The notes: generated by a model not told the origin, from the letters alone. 64,000 nt of DNA from Marinobacter sp. F4218 (GCF_019443085.1 NZ_JAHZIL010000002.1:124001-188000); one strand, 5' to 3'; positions 16,320 to 25,174 are shown, counted from the stretch's first letter. Numbers and translations: made by a program.

Positions 16320-17627
16320 GTGGGCGTCCAGCAGCGAAAAATTGCAGTGCACGATCTGGAGGTGGGCATGTTTGTGTCCGATCTGGATCGGCCGTGGCAC
16401 CAGACCCCCTTTCCCATCCAGGGATTCCACATCCGCTCTCAAGATGATGTTCGTGCGCTGACGTCCCACTGCAAGTGGGTGATGATTGATGTTGCCGAAG
16501 TTCGAATTTCCGGTGACCTCACCGAAAGCATGAAGCCGACCTTCAATCGTAGCTCCACCAGACGTGGCAACGGTCGGGAAGTTCTGCAACTGCCTCCGAT
16601 CAACATCCGAGAGCCGGTTTCCTACGAGACGGAAACCACCCTGAAAAAAGAAATTAAGGTTTCGCGTCATCTGCTGGACGATGCAGAGATGGCGCTTCAT
16701 CGCCTGTTTGAGACTGTGCGTCACGAAAGCGTTGTGGATCTCAAGCCCATTGCCGAGATCACGAGCCGGATGGTCAGCAGTGTTATTCGCCAACCTGACG
16801 CCCTGCTGTGGCTGAGCCGGACCCGCCAGCATGACGATTACATTTACCGCCATGCCCTGAATACTTCCGTGTGGGCGCTGGTCTGCGGTCGTCACCTTGG
16901 ATTGAACGAAGGCCTGCTGAATCATCTCGGGTTGGGTTGTCTGCTTTCCCAGGTCGGTAAATGTGCAATACCGAGAGAATTGCTGAACCGTGAAGGGCAG
17001 TTGAGTTCCGAAGAATACAGTCAGTACCGTGAATACGTCTCCAAGGGCGTTGAAATGCTCTCCGACAGCGGGCTCTCCCGAGCGGTCCTGAGTGTGGTGC
17101 AAGGGCATCGCGAACGACACAATGGTTCTGGTTTTCCGGAGGGCATCCGGGGTGACCGGATTCCTCTGCTAGCCAAGGTTGCAGGTATTGCGGAGTTCTT
17201 CGAGTCGCTGATTGGTCCGAGGGACGCGTCGTCTCCGATGACGCCTGATAAGGCCGTAGCGCTTCTCTATGACATGAGAAACATCGAGTTTCAGGAAGAT
17301 CTGGTCGAATCCTTTATCCAGGCCATCGGGATATACCCCACTGGAAGCCTGGTTGAGTTGACTGATGGCCAGCGGGGCATTGTCATGTCCCATTCACCCG
17401 AGCGTCGTCTATGGCCCCGTGTCATGGTAATGACCGACGCTGATCATCAGCCCCTGAAGTCGGCGAAGGTGATCGATCTTGCGCGGTTCAACGAGTCCCG
17501 GGAGGCGGACGAAGCCATTAATGTCCGGGAGTGTCTGCCCCACGGCACGGCAGGTTTGGACCCCACTGGTTACGATGTGACCGGCGGCGAATCCCGCTGG
17601 AACCTTTCGCGACTGATCAGCGGATAA
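16320..17627 (+). CDS. HD-GYP domain protein with degenerate catalytic residues (DUF3391 N-terminus)
   Basis: A 435-residue protein starting at GTG 16320 behind AGAGGTGG. Residues 1-95 match DUF3391 (KIAVHDLEVGMFVSDLDRPW). Residues about 165-330 form an HD-GYP domain, a class that hydrolyses c-di-GMP. The first metal ligand survives in YRHAL (His178), but the HD pair is replaced by Ser210-Gln211 (LLSQVGK), the next His is Tyr (REYVSKG), HHER is HRER, and GYP is GFP. IAD is IAE. The enzyme is therefore very probably inactive, and may act as a binding or scaffold protein like the degenerate PA2572 of Pseudomonas. Its stop overlaps the opposing lipoprotein gene by 11 bp. Confidence 0.88.
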   Translation: MGVQQRKIAVHDLEVGMFVSDLDRPWHQTPFPIQGFHIRSQDDVRALTSHCKWVMIDVAEVRISGDLTESMKPTFNRSSTRRGNGREVLQLPPINIREPVSYETETTLKKEIKVSRHLLDDAEMALHRLFETVRHESVVDLKPIAEITSRMVSSVIRQPDALLWLSRTRQHDDYIYRHALNTSVWALVCGRHLGLNEGLLNHLGLGCLLSQVGKCAIPRELLNREGQLSSEEYSQYREYVSKGVEMLSDSGLSRAVLSVVQGHRERHNGSGFPEGIRGDRIPLLAKVAGIAEFFESLIGPRDASSPMTPDKAVALLYDMRNIEFQEDLVESFIQAIGIYPTGSLVELTDGQRGIVMSHSPERRLWPRVMVMTDADHQPLKSAKVIDLARFNESREADEAINVRECLPHGTAGLDPTGYDVTGGESRWNLSRLISG

Positions 17628-18735
17628 TCACCCTTAATTGCTTGCGCACCCACCGGTAAGTGTCGCTCGGGCGAAAGCTCATGACCAACTCGGCTTCGCC
17701 TCCGGTTTCGCCCGCAACAAAATACTCGACTTCGGCCTCCTGCCAACTGGTGGCGTTGATCATTACATCGGCCGGACGCGTGCTGATGGCATCAATATCG
17801 GCAAGTTCCGGCGCAGCTCCGATCTTCTTAATGCTCACCGTTTTTATCCCGGTATCACTGGCGGGGTGACTGGCTACGTCTTCGTCAAGGTAGAACCGGT
17901 TTGAAACTGCCGTTGTGATGGCTTTCAGCTCCCGGGTCAGATAGGTCTGGGCATCGTTTGCGTCTATGTCCTCAAGAGAGCGAACCGCTCCTAGAATGCG
18001 ATCTCTCTTGGCCTGGAGGTCTTCCCGGTACTCGGTGTCCGGGTCTCTGTCGGCTTCATTGTCGGGGCGTGCCGGTGCCGCGGCAATTTCTGCAGGCGTG
18101 GGGGGCTCCTGGCACAGCTCGTCATCCTTCGGGTAGAAGCAGATAGCGGCAAGTAGCTGATTGGCGGGAGACGGCGTCGTGCCGCGTGCGGTGAATTCTG
18201 CCTCGCTCACGGTAAAGTCAATGGGCGCCGTGAGTCCGGGGAGGGCTGCATTCAGCTGTTCGATGACACGATCCCGAATTTCTATGCCTTCGCCTTCCCG
18301 AACGTTTTCGGTCCAGTTAAGAGCAATCAGGAAGCGTGTAATGTTGTTCAGGGAAATGTCGTCGATCAGTTGCTGCTCCGTGATGGTATGGGTGCTCAGC
18401 CCCTCATCATCGAAGGCGGGATTGGCCAGTTCCGCCCGAAGATCCGGGAAGAATTCCAGGGGCGTTACGTATTTCCTTGCCGGGACACCTTCGACTATCG
18501 GCAGATCACCCACACGCAGGCTCAGGGTTTCACCGGGGTAGTAGCGGAATTCACCTTGAGCGTTGGTGGTCCCGCTCTGGCTGGCAGTCTGGTAAGTCAT
18601 GCCGCTAAAACCGTTGTAATTGAGTCGGCCCACGCTGGTGTCATTGCCGCCGGTGCTGCTGTCATGGAGGCAGCCGGCGGCGGCAAGAGAGGCTATCAGG
18701 GTGAGTGACAGTCGGATCGGGTGAACGGATCTCAT
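17617..18735 (-). CDS. Large lipoprotein of unknown function
   Basis: A 372-residue protein with signal peptide MRSVHPIRLSLTLIASLAAA and lipobox AAGC, so it should be lipidated. The sequence GRLNYNGFSGMTYQTASQSGTTNAQGEFRYY followed by YPGETLSLRVGDLPI resembles the small beta-sandwich segment (organic-solute/adhesion-like opening) present in several marine gammaproteobacterial lipoproteins. The middle region is helical and charged (PARPDNEADRDPDTEYREDL). No enzyme motif is seen. It converges on the HD-GYP gene with an 11-bp tail-to-tail overlap and is divergent from the ABC exporter operon. Function unknown. Confidence 0.75.
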   Translation of the reverse strand: MRSVHPIRLSLTLIASLAAAGCLHDSSTGGNDTSVGRLNYNGFSGMTYQTASQSGTTNAQGEFRYYPGETLSLRVGDLPIVEGVPARKYVTPLEFFPDLRAELANPAFDDEGLSTHTITEQQLIDDISLNNITRFLIALNWTENVREGEGIEIRDRVIEQLNAALPGLTAPIDFTVSEAEFTARGTTPSPANQLLAAICFYPKDDELCQEPPTPAEIAAAPARPDNEADRDPDTEYREDLQAKRDRILGAVRSLEDIDANDAQTYLTRELKAITTAVSNRFYLDEDVASHPASDTGIKTVSIKKIGAAPELADIDAISTRPADVMINATSWQEAEVEYFVAGETGGEAELVMSFRPSDTYRWVRKQLRVIIR

Positions 18736-18996
18736 GGTTTGTCGTACATTCCCTTCGCTTCAGCCGCTCCTTGTTCGAGGATCGGCGGTATGTTTGTAAG
18801 TTGTTGTAACCGCATTATAGGGGCGAGAGCCCGCCGTTATCGGGATACCTGTCGCAGTTTCCGGTTTTGTTTCGGGCTTCCGATTCTCCCTTTGAACCTT
18901 GAAAAACCGTCAGTTGCCACAATCAATAGCAATCTAAATTTCAGCCCCGGCGAGCCCCCCGGTTAGCCCGGGCTTGCCAAGAATTCAGGATCGTTT

Positions 18997-19947
18997 ATGA
19001 CCCATGCTCTGGAAATCGAAGGTCTGGTCAAAACCTATGGTGACGGCTTCGAGGCGCTCAAGGGGATAGACCTTCACGTTGCAGAAGGCGATTTTTTCGC
19101 GTTGCTGGGCCCCAACGGCGCTGGCAAATCAACGACGTTGGGCATCGTTTGCTCGCTGGTCAACAAGACGGCAGGAAAGGTGAGGGTGTTCGGCAATGAC
19201 ATTGATACCCAGCTTTCCGATGCCAAGCTCAACCTTGGTGTGGTGCCCCAGGAATTCAATTTTAACCAGTTTGAAAAGGTCTTCGACATAGTGACCACCC
19301 AGGCTGGTTACTATGGCATTCCTCTTAAACAGGCGTCGGTGTCTGCTGAGAAGTACCTCAAGAAGCTGGGCCTCTGGGACAAGCGTGACACACCCGCAAG
19401 GATGCTATCCGGAGGCATGAAGCGGCGGCTGATGATTGCCCGTGCGCTTGTCCATGAGCCCAGACTCCTGATTCTGGACGAACCGACGGCGGGGGTGGAT
19501 ATTGAACTCCGGCGCTCGATGTGGACGTTCCTTGAGGAAATGAACCGTCAGGGCACGACCATTATCCTGACCACCCATTATCTGGAAGAAGCAGAAGCGC
19601 TCTGCCGGAATATTGCGATTATCGACCATGGCAAGATACTCAAGAACACCAGCAAACGTGACCTGCTCCAGGAATTGAGCGTGGAGACGTTCGTGCTGGA
19701 CACCGAGCTTGCGCTGCCAGCGGCACCGGAGCTGGATGGATTTGCCACCCGACTTGACGGTGAGGGTGCCCTGGAGGTGGACGTTGAAAAAGGTCAGGGC
19801 CTGAATCAGGTGTTCGTACAGCTCGAGCAGCGTGGCATCAAGGTGGTAAGCATGAGAACCAAGGCCAATCGGCTTGAAGAGCTGTTTATTCGCATGGTGG
19901 AAGAGAACGCCGTGGAGTCCCGAAAAGGCCTGGAGGGCGTGGCATGA
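18997..19947 (+). CDS. ABC-2 type exporter ATP-binding protein (YadG-like)
   Basis: A 316-residue ATPase with Walker A GPNGAGKST, signature LSGGMKRRLMIARAL, Walker B LLILDEPTAGVD and switch motif LTTHYLEEAE. The arrangement and the C-terminal extension (about 80 residues after the nucleotide-binding domain) match E. coli YadG and other ATPases paired with ABC-2 permeases. The stop overlaps the start of the permease gene by 4 bp (ATGA). The transported substrate is unknown for YadGH. Confidence 0.92.
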   Translation: MTHALEIEGLVKTYGDGFEALKGIDLHVAEGDFFALLGPNGAGKSTTLGIVCSLVNKTAGKVRVFGNDIDTQLSDAKLNLGVVPQEFNFNQFEKVFDIVTTQAGYYGIPLKQASVSAEKYLKKLGLWDKRDTPARMLSGGMKRRLMIARALVHEPRLLILDEPTAGVDIELRRSMWTFLEEMNRQGTTIILTTHYLEEAEALCRNIAIIDHGKILKNTSKRDLLQELSVETFVLDTELALPAAPELDGFATRLDGEGALEVDVEKGQGLNQVFVQLEQRGIKVVSMRTKANRLEELFIRMVEENAVESRKGLEGVA

Positions 19948-20717
19948 GGACTCAGGCTCTGATAACCGCGTTTAACACCATCGTGGTTCGTGAGATTCGG
20001 CGATTCACCCGGATCTGGGCGCAGACACTGCTTCCGCCCGCGGTCACCATGACGCTCTATTTCATAATTTTCGGGAATCTGATCGGCTCCCGGATTGGCC
20101 AGATGGGTGGCTTTGACTACATGGCATTTATTGTCCCGGGCCTGATCATGATGGCCGTTATCACCAACTCCTACGCCAACGTGGTGTCGTCGTTTTTCTC
20201 GATGAAGTTCCAGCGCAGTATCGAGGAATTGCTGGTGTCGCCCGTTCCCAACTGGGTCATCCTCGCGGGATACGTTTGTGGCGGCATGGCGCGAGGTTTG
20301 GGAATCGGGCTGATCGTCACATTATTGTCCCTGGCCTTTACGAATCTGTCGATTCACAGTCTGCCCATGATGGTTGTGACTGTGTTCCTGACATCCGCAC
20401 TGTTCGCCCTGGGCGGGTTCATCAATGCCATGCTGGCAACCAAGTTTGACGACATCTCCATCGTCCCGACGTTCGTGCTGACGCCACTCACTTATCTGGG
20501 CGGGGTATTCTACAGCATCGATCTCTTGCCGGATTTCTGGCAAGCGGTGTCCATGGCGAACCCTATCCTGTACATGGTGAACGGTTTCCGGTTTGGCATT
20601 CTGGGCGTTTCAGACGTTAATCCGTTCGTGTCTCTTGGTATGATTCTGGTTTTCATTTCCGTGCTCGCACTCATTGCCTTGAAAATGCTGTCACGCGGAA
20701 AGGGCATACGGCACTGA
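19944..20717 (+). CDS. ABC-2 type exporter permease (YadH-like)
   Basis: A 257-residue inner-membrane protein with six predicted transmembrane segments of the ABC-2 membrane family. FNTIVVREIRRFTRIWAQT is the amphipathic N-terminal region, FIVPGLIMMAVITNSYANV and EELLVSPVPNWVILAGYV are conserved, and LGGVFYSIDLLPDFWQAVS is the characteristic sixth-segment lead-in. It overlaps the ATPase gene and is followed 14 bp later by queF, so the three may share a transcript. Confidence 0.92.
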   Translation: MRTQALITAFNTIVVREIRRFTRIWAQTLLPPAVTMTLYFIIFGNLIGSRIGQMGGFDYMAFIVPGLIMMAVITNSYANVVSSFFSMKFQRSIEELLVSPVPNWVILAGYVCGGMARGLGIGLIVTLLSLAFTNLSIHSLPMMVVTVFLTSALFALGGFINAMLATKFDDISIVPTFVLTPLTYLGGVFYSIDLLPDFWQAVSMANPILYMVNGFRFGILGVSDVNPFVSLGMILVFISVLALIALKMLSRGKGIRH

Positions 20718-20731
20718 CTTCAGGACTCCTT

Positions 20732-21550
20732 ATGGCGTTACATGATGCACCGCTGGGCAAAGCCAGCGAGTACCCCGACCACTACGATCCGGCCCTGCTT
20801 TTTCCGGTCGCCCGGGATGAAAACCGCCGCAGGCTGGGTTTGAGTGACGGCCGGTGGCCCTGGTTCGGTGAAGACCTGTGGCAGGCCTGGGAGGTTTCCT
20901 GGTTGCGCCACAGTGGGGTGCCAGCGGTGGCGTGGGCCGAGATACGATTTCCAGCAGCATCGCCGTCGATTGTGGAGTCCAAGTCTCTCAAGCTGTACCT
21001 GAATTCGTTCAATCAGGCCGTTTTCTCGTCAATGGAGCAGGTCGCCGAAACCATGGCCGAGGACTTGTCCAGTGCCTGTGGCGCCGCGGTTCAGGTGGAA
21101 ATGAAAAGCGTCGATGCATCCGCAGAAGCGGTCGGGCGTCCAGTCGGCCATGAACTGATTGATGACGAGCCGGTTACTGATCCTACCTACGAGTATTCGC
21201 CCGAGGTGCTTGCTGCCGGGGTGGAGGTAGTTACAGAGAGTCTGTGTTCGCATTTGCTGAAGAGTAATTGTCCGGTCACTGGCCAACCTGACTGGGCCAC
21301 GCTCCTGATGACCTATACGGGACCACGGATTGATCGCGGGGCGCTGCTGAAATACGTGGTGGGATTCCGCCAGAAACAGGATTTTCACGAACATTGCGTG
21401 GAGACCGTATTTACCGACCTGATGGCGAGGTGTCAGCCTGAAAAGTTAACGGTCTGCGCACGCTACACGCGACGTGGCGGGCTCGACATCAACCCGTGGC
21501 GCAGTACTGAACCGGACTGCACGCCCACTCCCAGGCTGGTTCGTCAGTAG
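20732..21550 (+). CDS. queF: NADPH-dependent 7-cyano-7-deazaguanine reductase
   Basis: A 272-residue enzyme of the long QueF type (two tandem T-fold halves). It reduces preQ0 to preQ1 in the cytoplasm, a step in queuosine synthesis for tRNA. Cys180 in SNCPVTGQPDWA is the catalytic nucleophile that forms a thioimide with preQ0, and ESKSLKLYLNSFNQ (82-95) is the QueF NADPH-binding motif. The later enzymes QueA and Tgt are encoded 16 kb further on. The ATG has CAGGACTCC upstream, a usable ribosome binding site. Confidence 0.95.
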   Translation: MALHDAPLGKASEYPDHYDPALLFPVARDENRRRLGLSDGRWPWFGEDLWQAWEVSWLRHSGVPAVAWAEIRFPAASPSIVESKSLKLYLNSFNQAVFSSMEQVAETMAEDLSSACGAAVQVEMKSVDASAEAVGRPVGHELIDDEPVTDPTYEYSPEVLAAGVEVVTESLCSHLLKSNCPVTGQPDWATLLMTYTGPRIDRGALLKYVVGFRQKQDFHEHCVETVFTDLMARCQPEKLTVCARYTRRGGLDINPWRSTEPDCTPTPRLVRQ

Positions 21551-21577
21551 GCAGCCCTGGGCAGAATCGCCTCCGCT

Positions 21578-23017
21578 TCAGGAGGCGTCCTCTTCCTGCC
21601 GGAGGCGATCCGCTGCGTCTTCAAGAGCGGCGAGGATGGACTCACGTTCTTTCTCGGTGATCTTGTCAGAGTCGAGGTACATGGCAAAACCGCTGTGTTC
21701 GTGTTCGAGAAAACTGCGGTTGGGGCCCATGTCCCGACGGAAATCAACCACTTCGTAGATGGGCACCGGCTTGCCGAAACCCTTGACGGTGATTTCGCCC
21801 TTGTCCCGGCACATGATCTTGTCCTTGATCAGCGAGAAAGTCTCGTAGGACACGAGAATCTCTCCGGCCTCGGCCAGAGACTCCAGTCGGCTGGCAAGGT
21901 TCACTTCCTTGCCGATGATTGTATAGTCCATGCGGTTCTCGGCCCCGAAGTTGCCCACGGTTGTGTAGCCGGTGCTGATGCCCATTCGGATTTCCAGCGG
22001 GGTTTTAATACCCTGGCTGCGCCATTTCTGGCGCATGATCTTCATGTGTTTGCGCATCTCGATCGCCATCGAGACACAGGCAAACGCGTCCTCGCGCTGG
22101 CCCCGGCTGGTGGGGTCGCCGAAGAACACCATGATCGAATCGCCCACAAATTTGTCGATGGTGCCGCCGTATTTCAGCGCGACTTCCGACATCTCGTTGA
22201 AGTAGTGATTAAGCAGCTCGGTCAGCGCCTCAGGTTCCATTTCCTCCGACAGCTCGGTGAAGCCCTTGATGTCGGAGAAGAACACCGCCAGTTTCTTGCG
22301 TTGGGTTTCAAGGCGCACATCCCGTTCGCCGGTAAAGATCGATTGCCAGACCTGCGGTGACAGATACTTGGAGAGCTTGTGGGAGAGTGCGATGGACTGT
22401 TCCCGCTGGTTCTGGATCTGCGTTTTCGCGAGCATGAGGGCTTGAGCCTGCTGATGGGAGTAGTAGGCGGTAACGCAGATGTAGAGACCGGTCGAGGAGA
22501 CAGACAGGATGCTGGTCAGCAAGGGCGCGCGGAGCGTTTCCGCGGGACCTACGACAGCGACAGACGCGGCGACGGTAGCAGCCATGAAAACGGTTCCCAA
22601 CAGCCATTGTCGGATACCTCCAACGATCAGGCAGCTGAACATCAGCATCAGCACCACAGAGACCGATGGAATAGCGACCAGACCGATGCAACCGATAAAC
22701 CCTCCGCCAACCATGCAGTCAAAGATCAGCATCTTTTGACGGATACGGGGCGAATTACGGAGGAAGGTGCGCCGGGTTAGTGCGTGGGCAATGTGGGGCC
22801 AGGTGAGTGCGCCGGCCACAAGCCAAAGCAGCCACTGATGGAAGGTACCCTGGAGGACGCCGGCCACAATTATGGCCGCGGTTGTGGTGTACGCCAGTAT
22901 ACGGCCGCTGTAATCCGGCATTGGTGGAATGGCAATGGGGCTGTTGGGGTGATCAACGGACAATGCCTTGCCAGCGCTAGTGCTGGCATTACGCAGATCT
23001 GCCGGTGCACTCATCAT
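21578..23017 (-). CDS. Membrane-bound class III adenylate cyclase (MASE2 type, CyaB-like)
   Basis: A 479-residue protein with about six hydrophobic segments (residues 40-190, MASE2-like sensor region, including RNSPRIRQKMLIFDCMVGG) and a C-terminal cyclase domain. VFFSDIKGFT and FVGDSIMVFFGDP carry the two metal-binding aspartates, and MDYTIIGKEVNLASRLE carries the adenine-specifying and transition-state residues. The layout matches CyaB of Pseudomonas aeruginosa, which makes cAMP for Vfr. I chose ATG 23017, which follows the upstream gene's stop within a few bases (TAATATGATG); ATG 23014 is equally possible. The stop lies 27 bp from convergent queF. Confidence 0.9.
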   Translation of the reverse strand: MMSAPADLRNASTSAGKALSVDHPNSPIAIPPMPDYSGRILAYTTTAAIIVAGVLQGTFHQWLLWLVAGALTWPHIAHALTRRTFLRNSPRIRQKMLIFDCMVGGGFIGCIGLVAIPSVSVVLMLMFSCLIVGGIRQWLLGTVFMAATVAASVAVVGPAETLRAPLLTSILSVSSTGLYICVTAYYSHQQAQALMLAKTQIQNQREQSIALSHKLSKYLSPQVWQSIFTGERDVRLETQRKKLAVFFSDIKGFTELSEEMEPEALTELLNHYFNEMSEVALKYGGTIDKFVGDSIMVFFGDPTSRGQREDAFACVSMAIEMRKHMKIMRQKWRSQGIKTPLEIRMGISTGYTTVGNFGAENRMDYTIIGKEVNLASRLESLAEAGEILVSYETFSLIKDKIMCRDKGEITVKGFGKPVPIYEVVDFRRDMGPNRSFLEHEHSGFAMYLDSDKITEKERESILAALEDAADRLRQEEDAS

Positions 23018-23018
23018 A

Positions 23019-23330
23019 TTAGAAACGGATCCGGCCAATGAGCATATCTCGGAACATGACCCAGTCGCCCATCAGGCTGTAGACCGGGTATTTAAAGGTT
23101 GCCGGCCGGTTCTTTTCGAATTGGAAATGGCCCACCCAGGCGAATCCGTACCCGATGACGGGGAGCAGCAGTAGCCAGGCCAGTTTGCCGGAGGTAATGG
23201 CCCAGGCTGCGACAATCAGCACCAGCAGGCTGCCCGCGAAGTGCAGCCGACGGCAGGTGGCATCGCTGTGCTCTTCGAGATAGTAAGGGTAGAATTCTGA
23301 AAAGTTGCTAAAAGTTCGTTGGTCACTCAT
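23019..23330 (-). CDS. DUF962/Mpo1-like small membrane protein
   Basis: A 103-residue protein with two to three hydrophobic segments. FSEFYPYYLEEHSDATCRRLHFAGS and GYGFAWVGHFQFEKNRPATFKYPVYSLMGDWVMF are the conserved blocks of the DUF962 family, whose yeast member Mpo1 is a dioxygenase in phytosphingosine alpha-oxidation. The family histidines in HSD, RRLHFAG and GHF are present. Bacterial function is not established. Its stop codon adjoins the start of the adenylate cyclase gene, so the two are probably translationally coupled. Confidence 0.88.
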   Translation of the reverse strand: MSDQRTFSNFSEFYPYYLEEHSDATCRRLHFAGSLLVLIVAAWAITSGKLAWLLLLPVIGYGFAWVGHFQFEKNRPATFKYPVYSLMGDWVMFRDMLIGRIRF

Positions 23331-23476
23331 GGTGCTGCTACCAAGTCGTTTATAATTGTTAGGTAGACCGGACTACGACTAAAGGTTAACAGTATTACGT
23401 ATAACCCACAATTAACTGAATCGACGTAAACGTCCATAGATCCTCCCGTCGACCATCCATCTGATAGCGAGAAGAT

Positions 23477-24031
23477 ATGACTGCAGTCAGTGAGTTTCTG
23501 CTCAACCGGGCATCAGAACCCAGGCTTGAGTCGCCGGCCCCGGACTCCGATACTCTGGCCCGCGCCTTTGCCTGTGCCGCTCGCGCCCCGGATCATGCCC
23601 TGCTGCGCCCCTGGCGCTACCTTATCATACAAGGGGAGGGCCTGAACGCATTGGGTGACCTGTTCGCTTCGACCTGCGCCAACAACAGCGACGAGCAGGA
23701 GATCGACAAGTTGCGTCGGGCACCGCTCCGGGCGCCGATGGTCATTGTCGGCATTGCGTCTCCGAAGGTGCACCCCAAGGTTCCGGAAGTCGAACAGATC
23801 ATGTCGGCGGCAGCCGGGATGAGCTTTCTGGAGCTGGCTCTGCAGGACGCCGGATTCGGTGTGATGTGGCGCACTGGCAGTGTTGCCTATCATACGGCGG
23901 TACATGACGGCCTTGGACTAACAGAAGAAGAGTCGATCGTTGGCTTTCTCTATGTCGGAACGGTGTCGTCGGAAAAGCCGCGGGTGCCCCGTCCGGAAAT
24001 GCACGACTATGTCCAGAACTGGCCTTCCTGA
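23477..24031 (+). CDS. Nitroreductase family protein (YdjA-like)
   Basis: A 184-residue flavin-dependent oxidoreductase. The early region ARAFACAARAPDHALLRPWRYLIIQG matches the FMN-binding opening of YdjA, a minimal nitroreductase with a very short helical lid. IMSAAAGMSFLELALQDAGFGVMWRTG is the second conserved block. AGCGAGAAG precedes the ATG. The natural substrate is unknown. It stands alone ahead of the flagellar cluster and ends about 160 bp before the sigma54 promoter, with an imperfect GC-rich inverted repeat (about 24042-24091) between. Confidence 0.88.
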   Translation: MTAVSEFLLNRASEPRLESPAPDSDTLARAFACAARAPDHALLRPWRYLIIQGEGLNALGDLFASTCANNSDEQEIDKLRRAPLRAPMVIVGIASPKVHPKVPEVEQIMSAAAGMSFLELALQDAGFGVMWRTGSVAYHTAVHDGLGLTEEESIVGFLYVGTVSSEKPRVPRPEMHDYVQNWPS

Positions 24032-24190
24032 ATGCCACGGTTCCCCTTCCCGCGGGCCTTACTACCGGCTCGGGGGAGGGGAAACCGCTTGCCGCTTTTT
24101 ACCTGTTCCACGGATTCCGCCCCCTTTTTAACACCTTTCGCAATACTCCCGAAGCCCCCACAGAGCGCGATTCAGAGAGATTCAAGAACT

Positions 24191-24209
24191 TTGGCATTGG
24201 CCTTGCTTT
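24191..24209 (+). promoter_or_regulatory. Sigma54 (RpoN) promoter for flgB
   Basis: TTGGCATTGGCCTTGCTTT has the invariant GG and GC dinucleotides spaced by exactly ten bases, and matches TGGCAC-N5-TTGCW closely. It lies 68 bp upstream of the flgB start. Flagellar rod and hook operons are RpoN-dependent in polar flagellates such as Pseudomonas and Vibrio. Confidence 0.8.
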
Positions 24210-24273
24210 AATCCCGTTAGAGAGCAAATCCGGCAAAGAGCGCCGGCATGCGGGTGCAGTTTTGGGAGGCAAT

Positions 24274-24672
24274 ATGTCGATTTCGTTTGATAAAGCGCTT
24301 GGGATCCACCAGTACGCACTGGAGGCCCGGGTCAAGCGGGCGGAAGTACTGGCGAACAACATGGCAAACGCTGATACCCCGGGATTCAAGGCTCGTGATG
24401 TCGACTTCCGGGCGGTGATGCAGCGGGCCCAGCAGGCCGCCTCCGGATTCGAGATGGCGAAAACCGACGCTGGCCACATGGATACATCAAGCGGTGCGTC
24501 CGACAGTGAATTGCTGTATCGAACACCACATCAGCCGTCTGTGGACGGAAATACAGTGGACGCACAGCAGGAGCAGACCCGGTTCATGCGCAATGCCATG
24601 GATTACCAGGCGAGCTTCCAGTTTCTGAGCAGTAAATTTTCCGGCCTGACCAAGGCCCTCAAGGGCGAATAA
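24274..24672 (+). CDS. flgB: Flagellar basal-body rod protein FlgB
   Basis: A 132-residue proximal rod protein. It begins MSISFDKALGIHQYALEARV, and RAEVLANNMANADTPGFKARDVDF is the N-terminal rod/hook family motif (ANNxANxxTPGFKxxxxxF). The C-terminal heptad region is NTVDAQQEQTRFMRNAMDYQ. I chose ATG 24274 because GGGAGG precedes it, and an upstream in-frame TTG would place that ribosome binding site inside the gene. It is exported by the flagellar type III apparatus and is first of an unbroken flgB-L run. Confidence 0.93.
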   Translation: MSISFDKALGIHQYALEARVKRAEVLANNMANADTPGFKARDVDFRAVMQRAQQAASGFEMAKTDAGHMDTSSGASDSELLYRTPHQPSVDGNTVDAQQEQTRFMRNAMDYQASFQFLSSKFSGLTKALKGE

Positions 24673-24706
24673 GCCGCAGCGACGCGAGTAGCAAAGGAGA
24701 GTTTCC

Positions 24707-25156
24707 ATGTCATTGGGCAGCATTTTTGACATCGCCGGTTCCGGCATGACCGCGCAATCCCTGCGGCTGAATACCACGGCATCCAATATCGCCAACGCAG
24801 AAACGGCCAGTTCCAGTACTGAGACGACCTATCGGGCCAGAAAGCCGGTGTTTGCCGCCATTCAGCAGTCCCTGCTCAATCCGGTCAGTCAGGGCCTTGC
24901 CTTTACCAGCGAGCAGGGTGCCGGGGCAGGGGTTCGCGTTGAGGGCATTGTCGAGAGCCAGGCTGACCTCCAGATGCGGTATCAGCCGGAGCACCCGGCA
25001 GCGAATGAAGATGGCTACGTGTTCTATCCGAACGTGAACGTGGTGGAAGAGATGGCCGACATGATGTCCTCTTCCCGCAGTTACCAGATGAACGTGGACA
25101 TCATGAATACCGCTAAATCCATGATGCAGCGAATCCTGACCCTTGGTCAGCAGTAA
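24707..25156 (+). CDS. flgC: Flagellar basal-body rod protein FlgC
   Basis: A 149-residue proximal rod protein starting MSLGSIFDIAGSGMTAQSLR, with LNTTASNIANAETASSSTE as the N-terminal rod motif and NVNVVEEMADMMSSSRSYQMNVDIMNTAKSMM as the family C-terminal coiled-coil block. AAAGGAGAG precedes the ATG. It lies between flgB and flgD in the usual order. Confidence 0.94.
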   Translation: MSLGSIFDIAGSGMTAQSLRLNTTASNIANAETASSSTETTYRARKPVFAAIQQSLLNPVSQGLAFTSEQGAGAGVRVEGIVESQADLQMRYQPEHPAANEDGYVFYPNVNVVEEMADMMSSSRSYQMNVDIMNTAKSMMQRILTLGQQ

Positions 25157-25174
25157 TCCGGAGAGGAGCACGCA

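Noticed and set aside
21568-21587. CGCCTCC...GGAGGCG hairpin between queF and the adenylate cyclase gene
   Set aside because: It overlaps the cyclase stop codon and lacks a T-tract on either strand. It may be a coincidence of the coding sequence.
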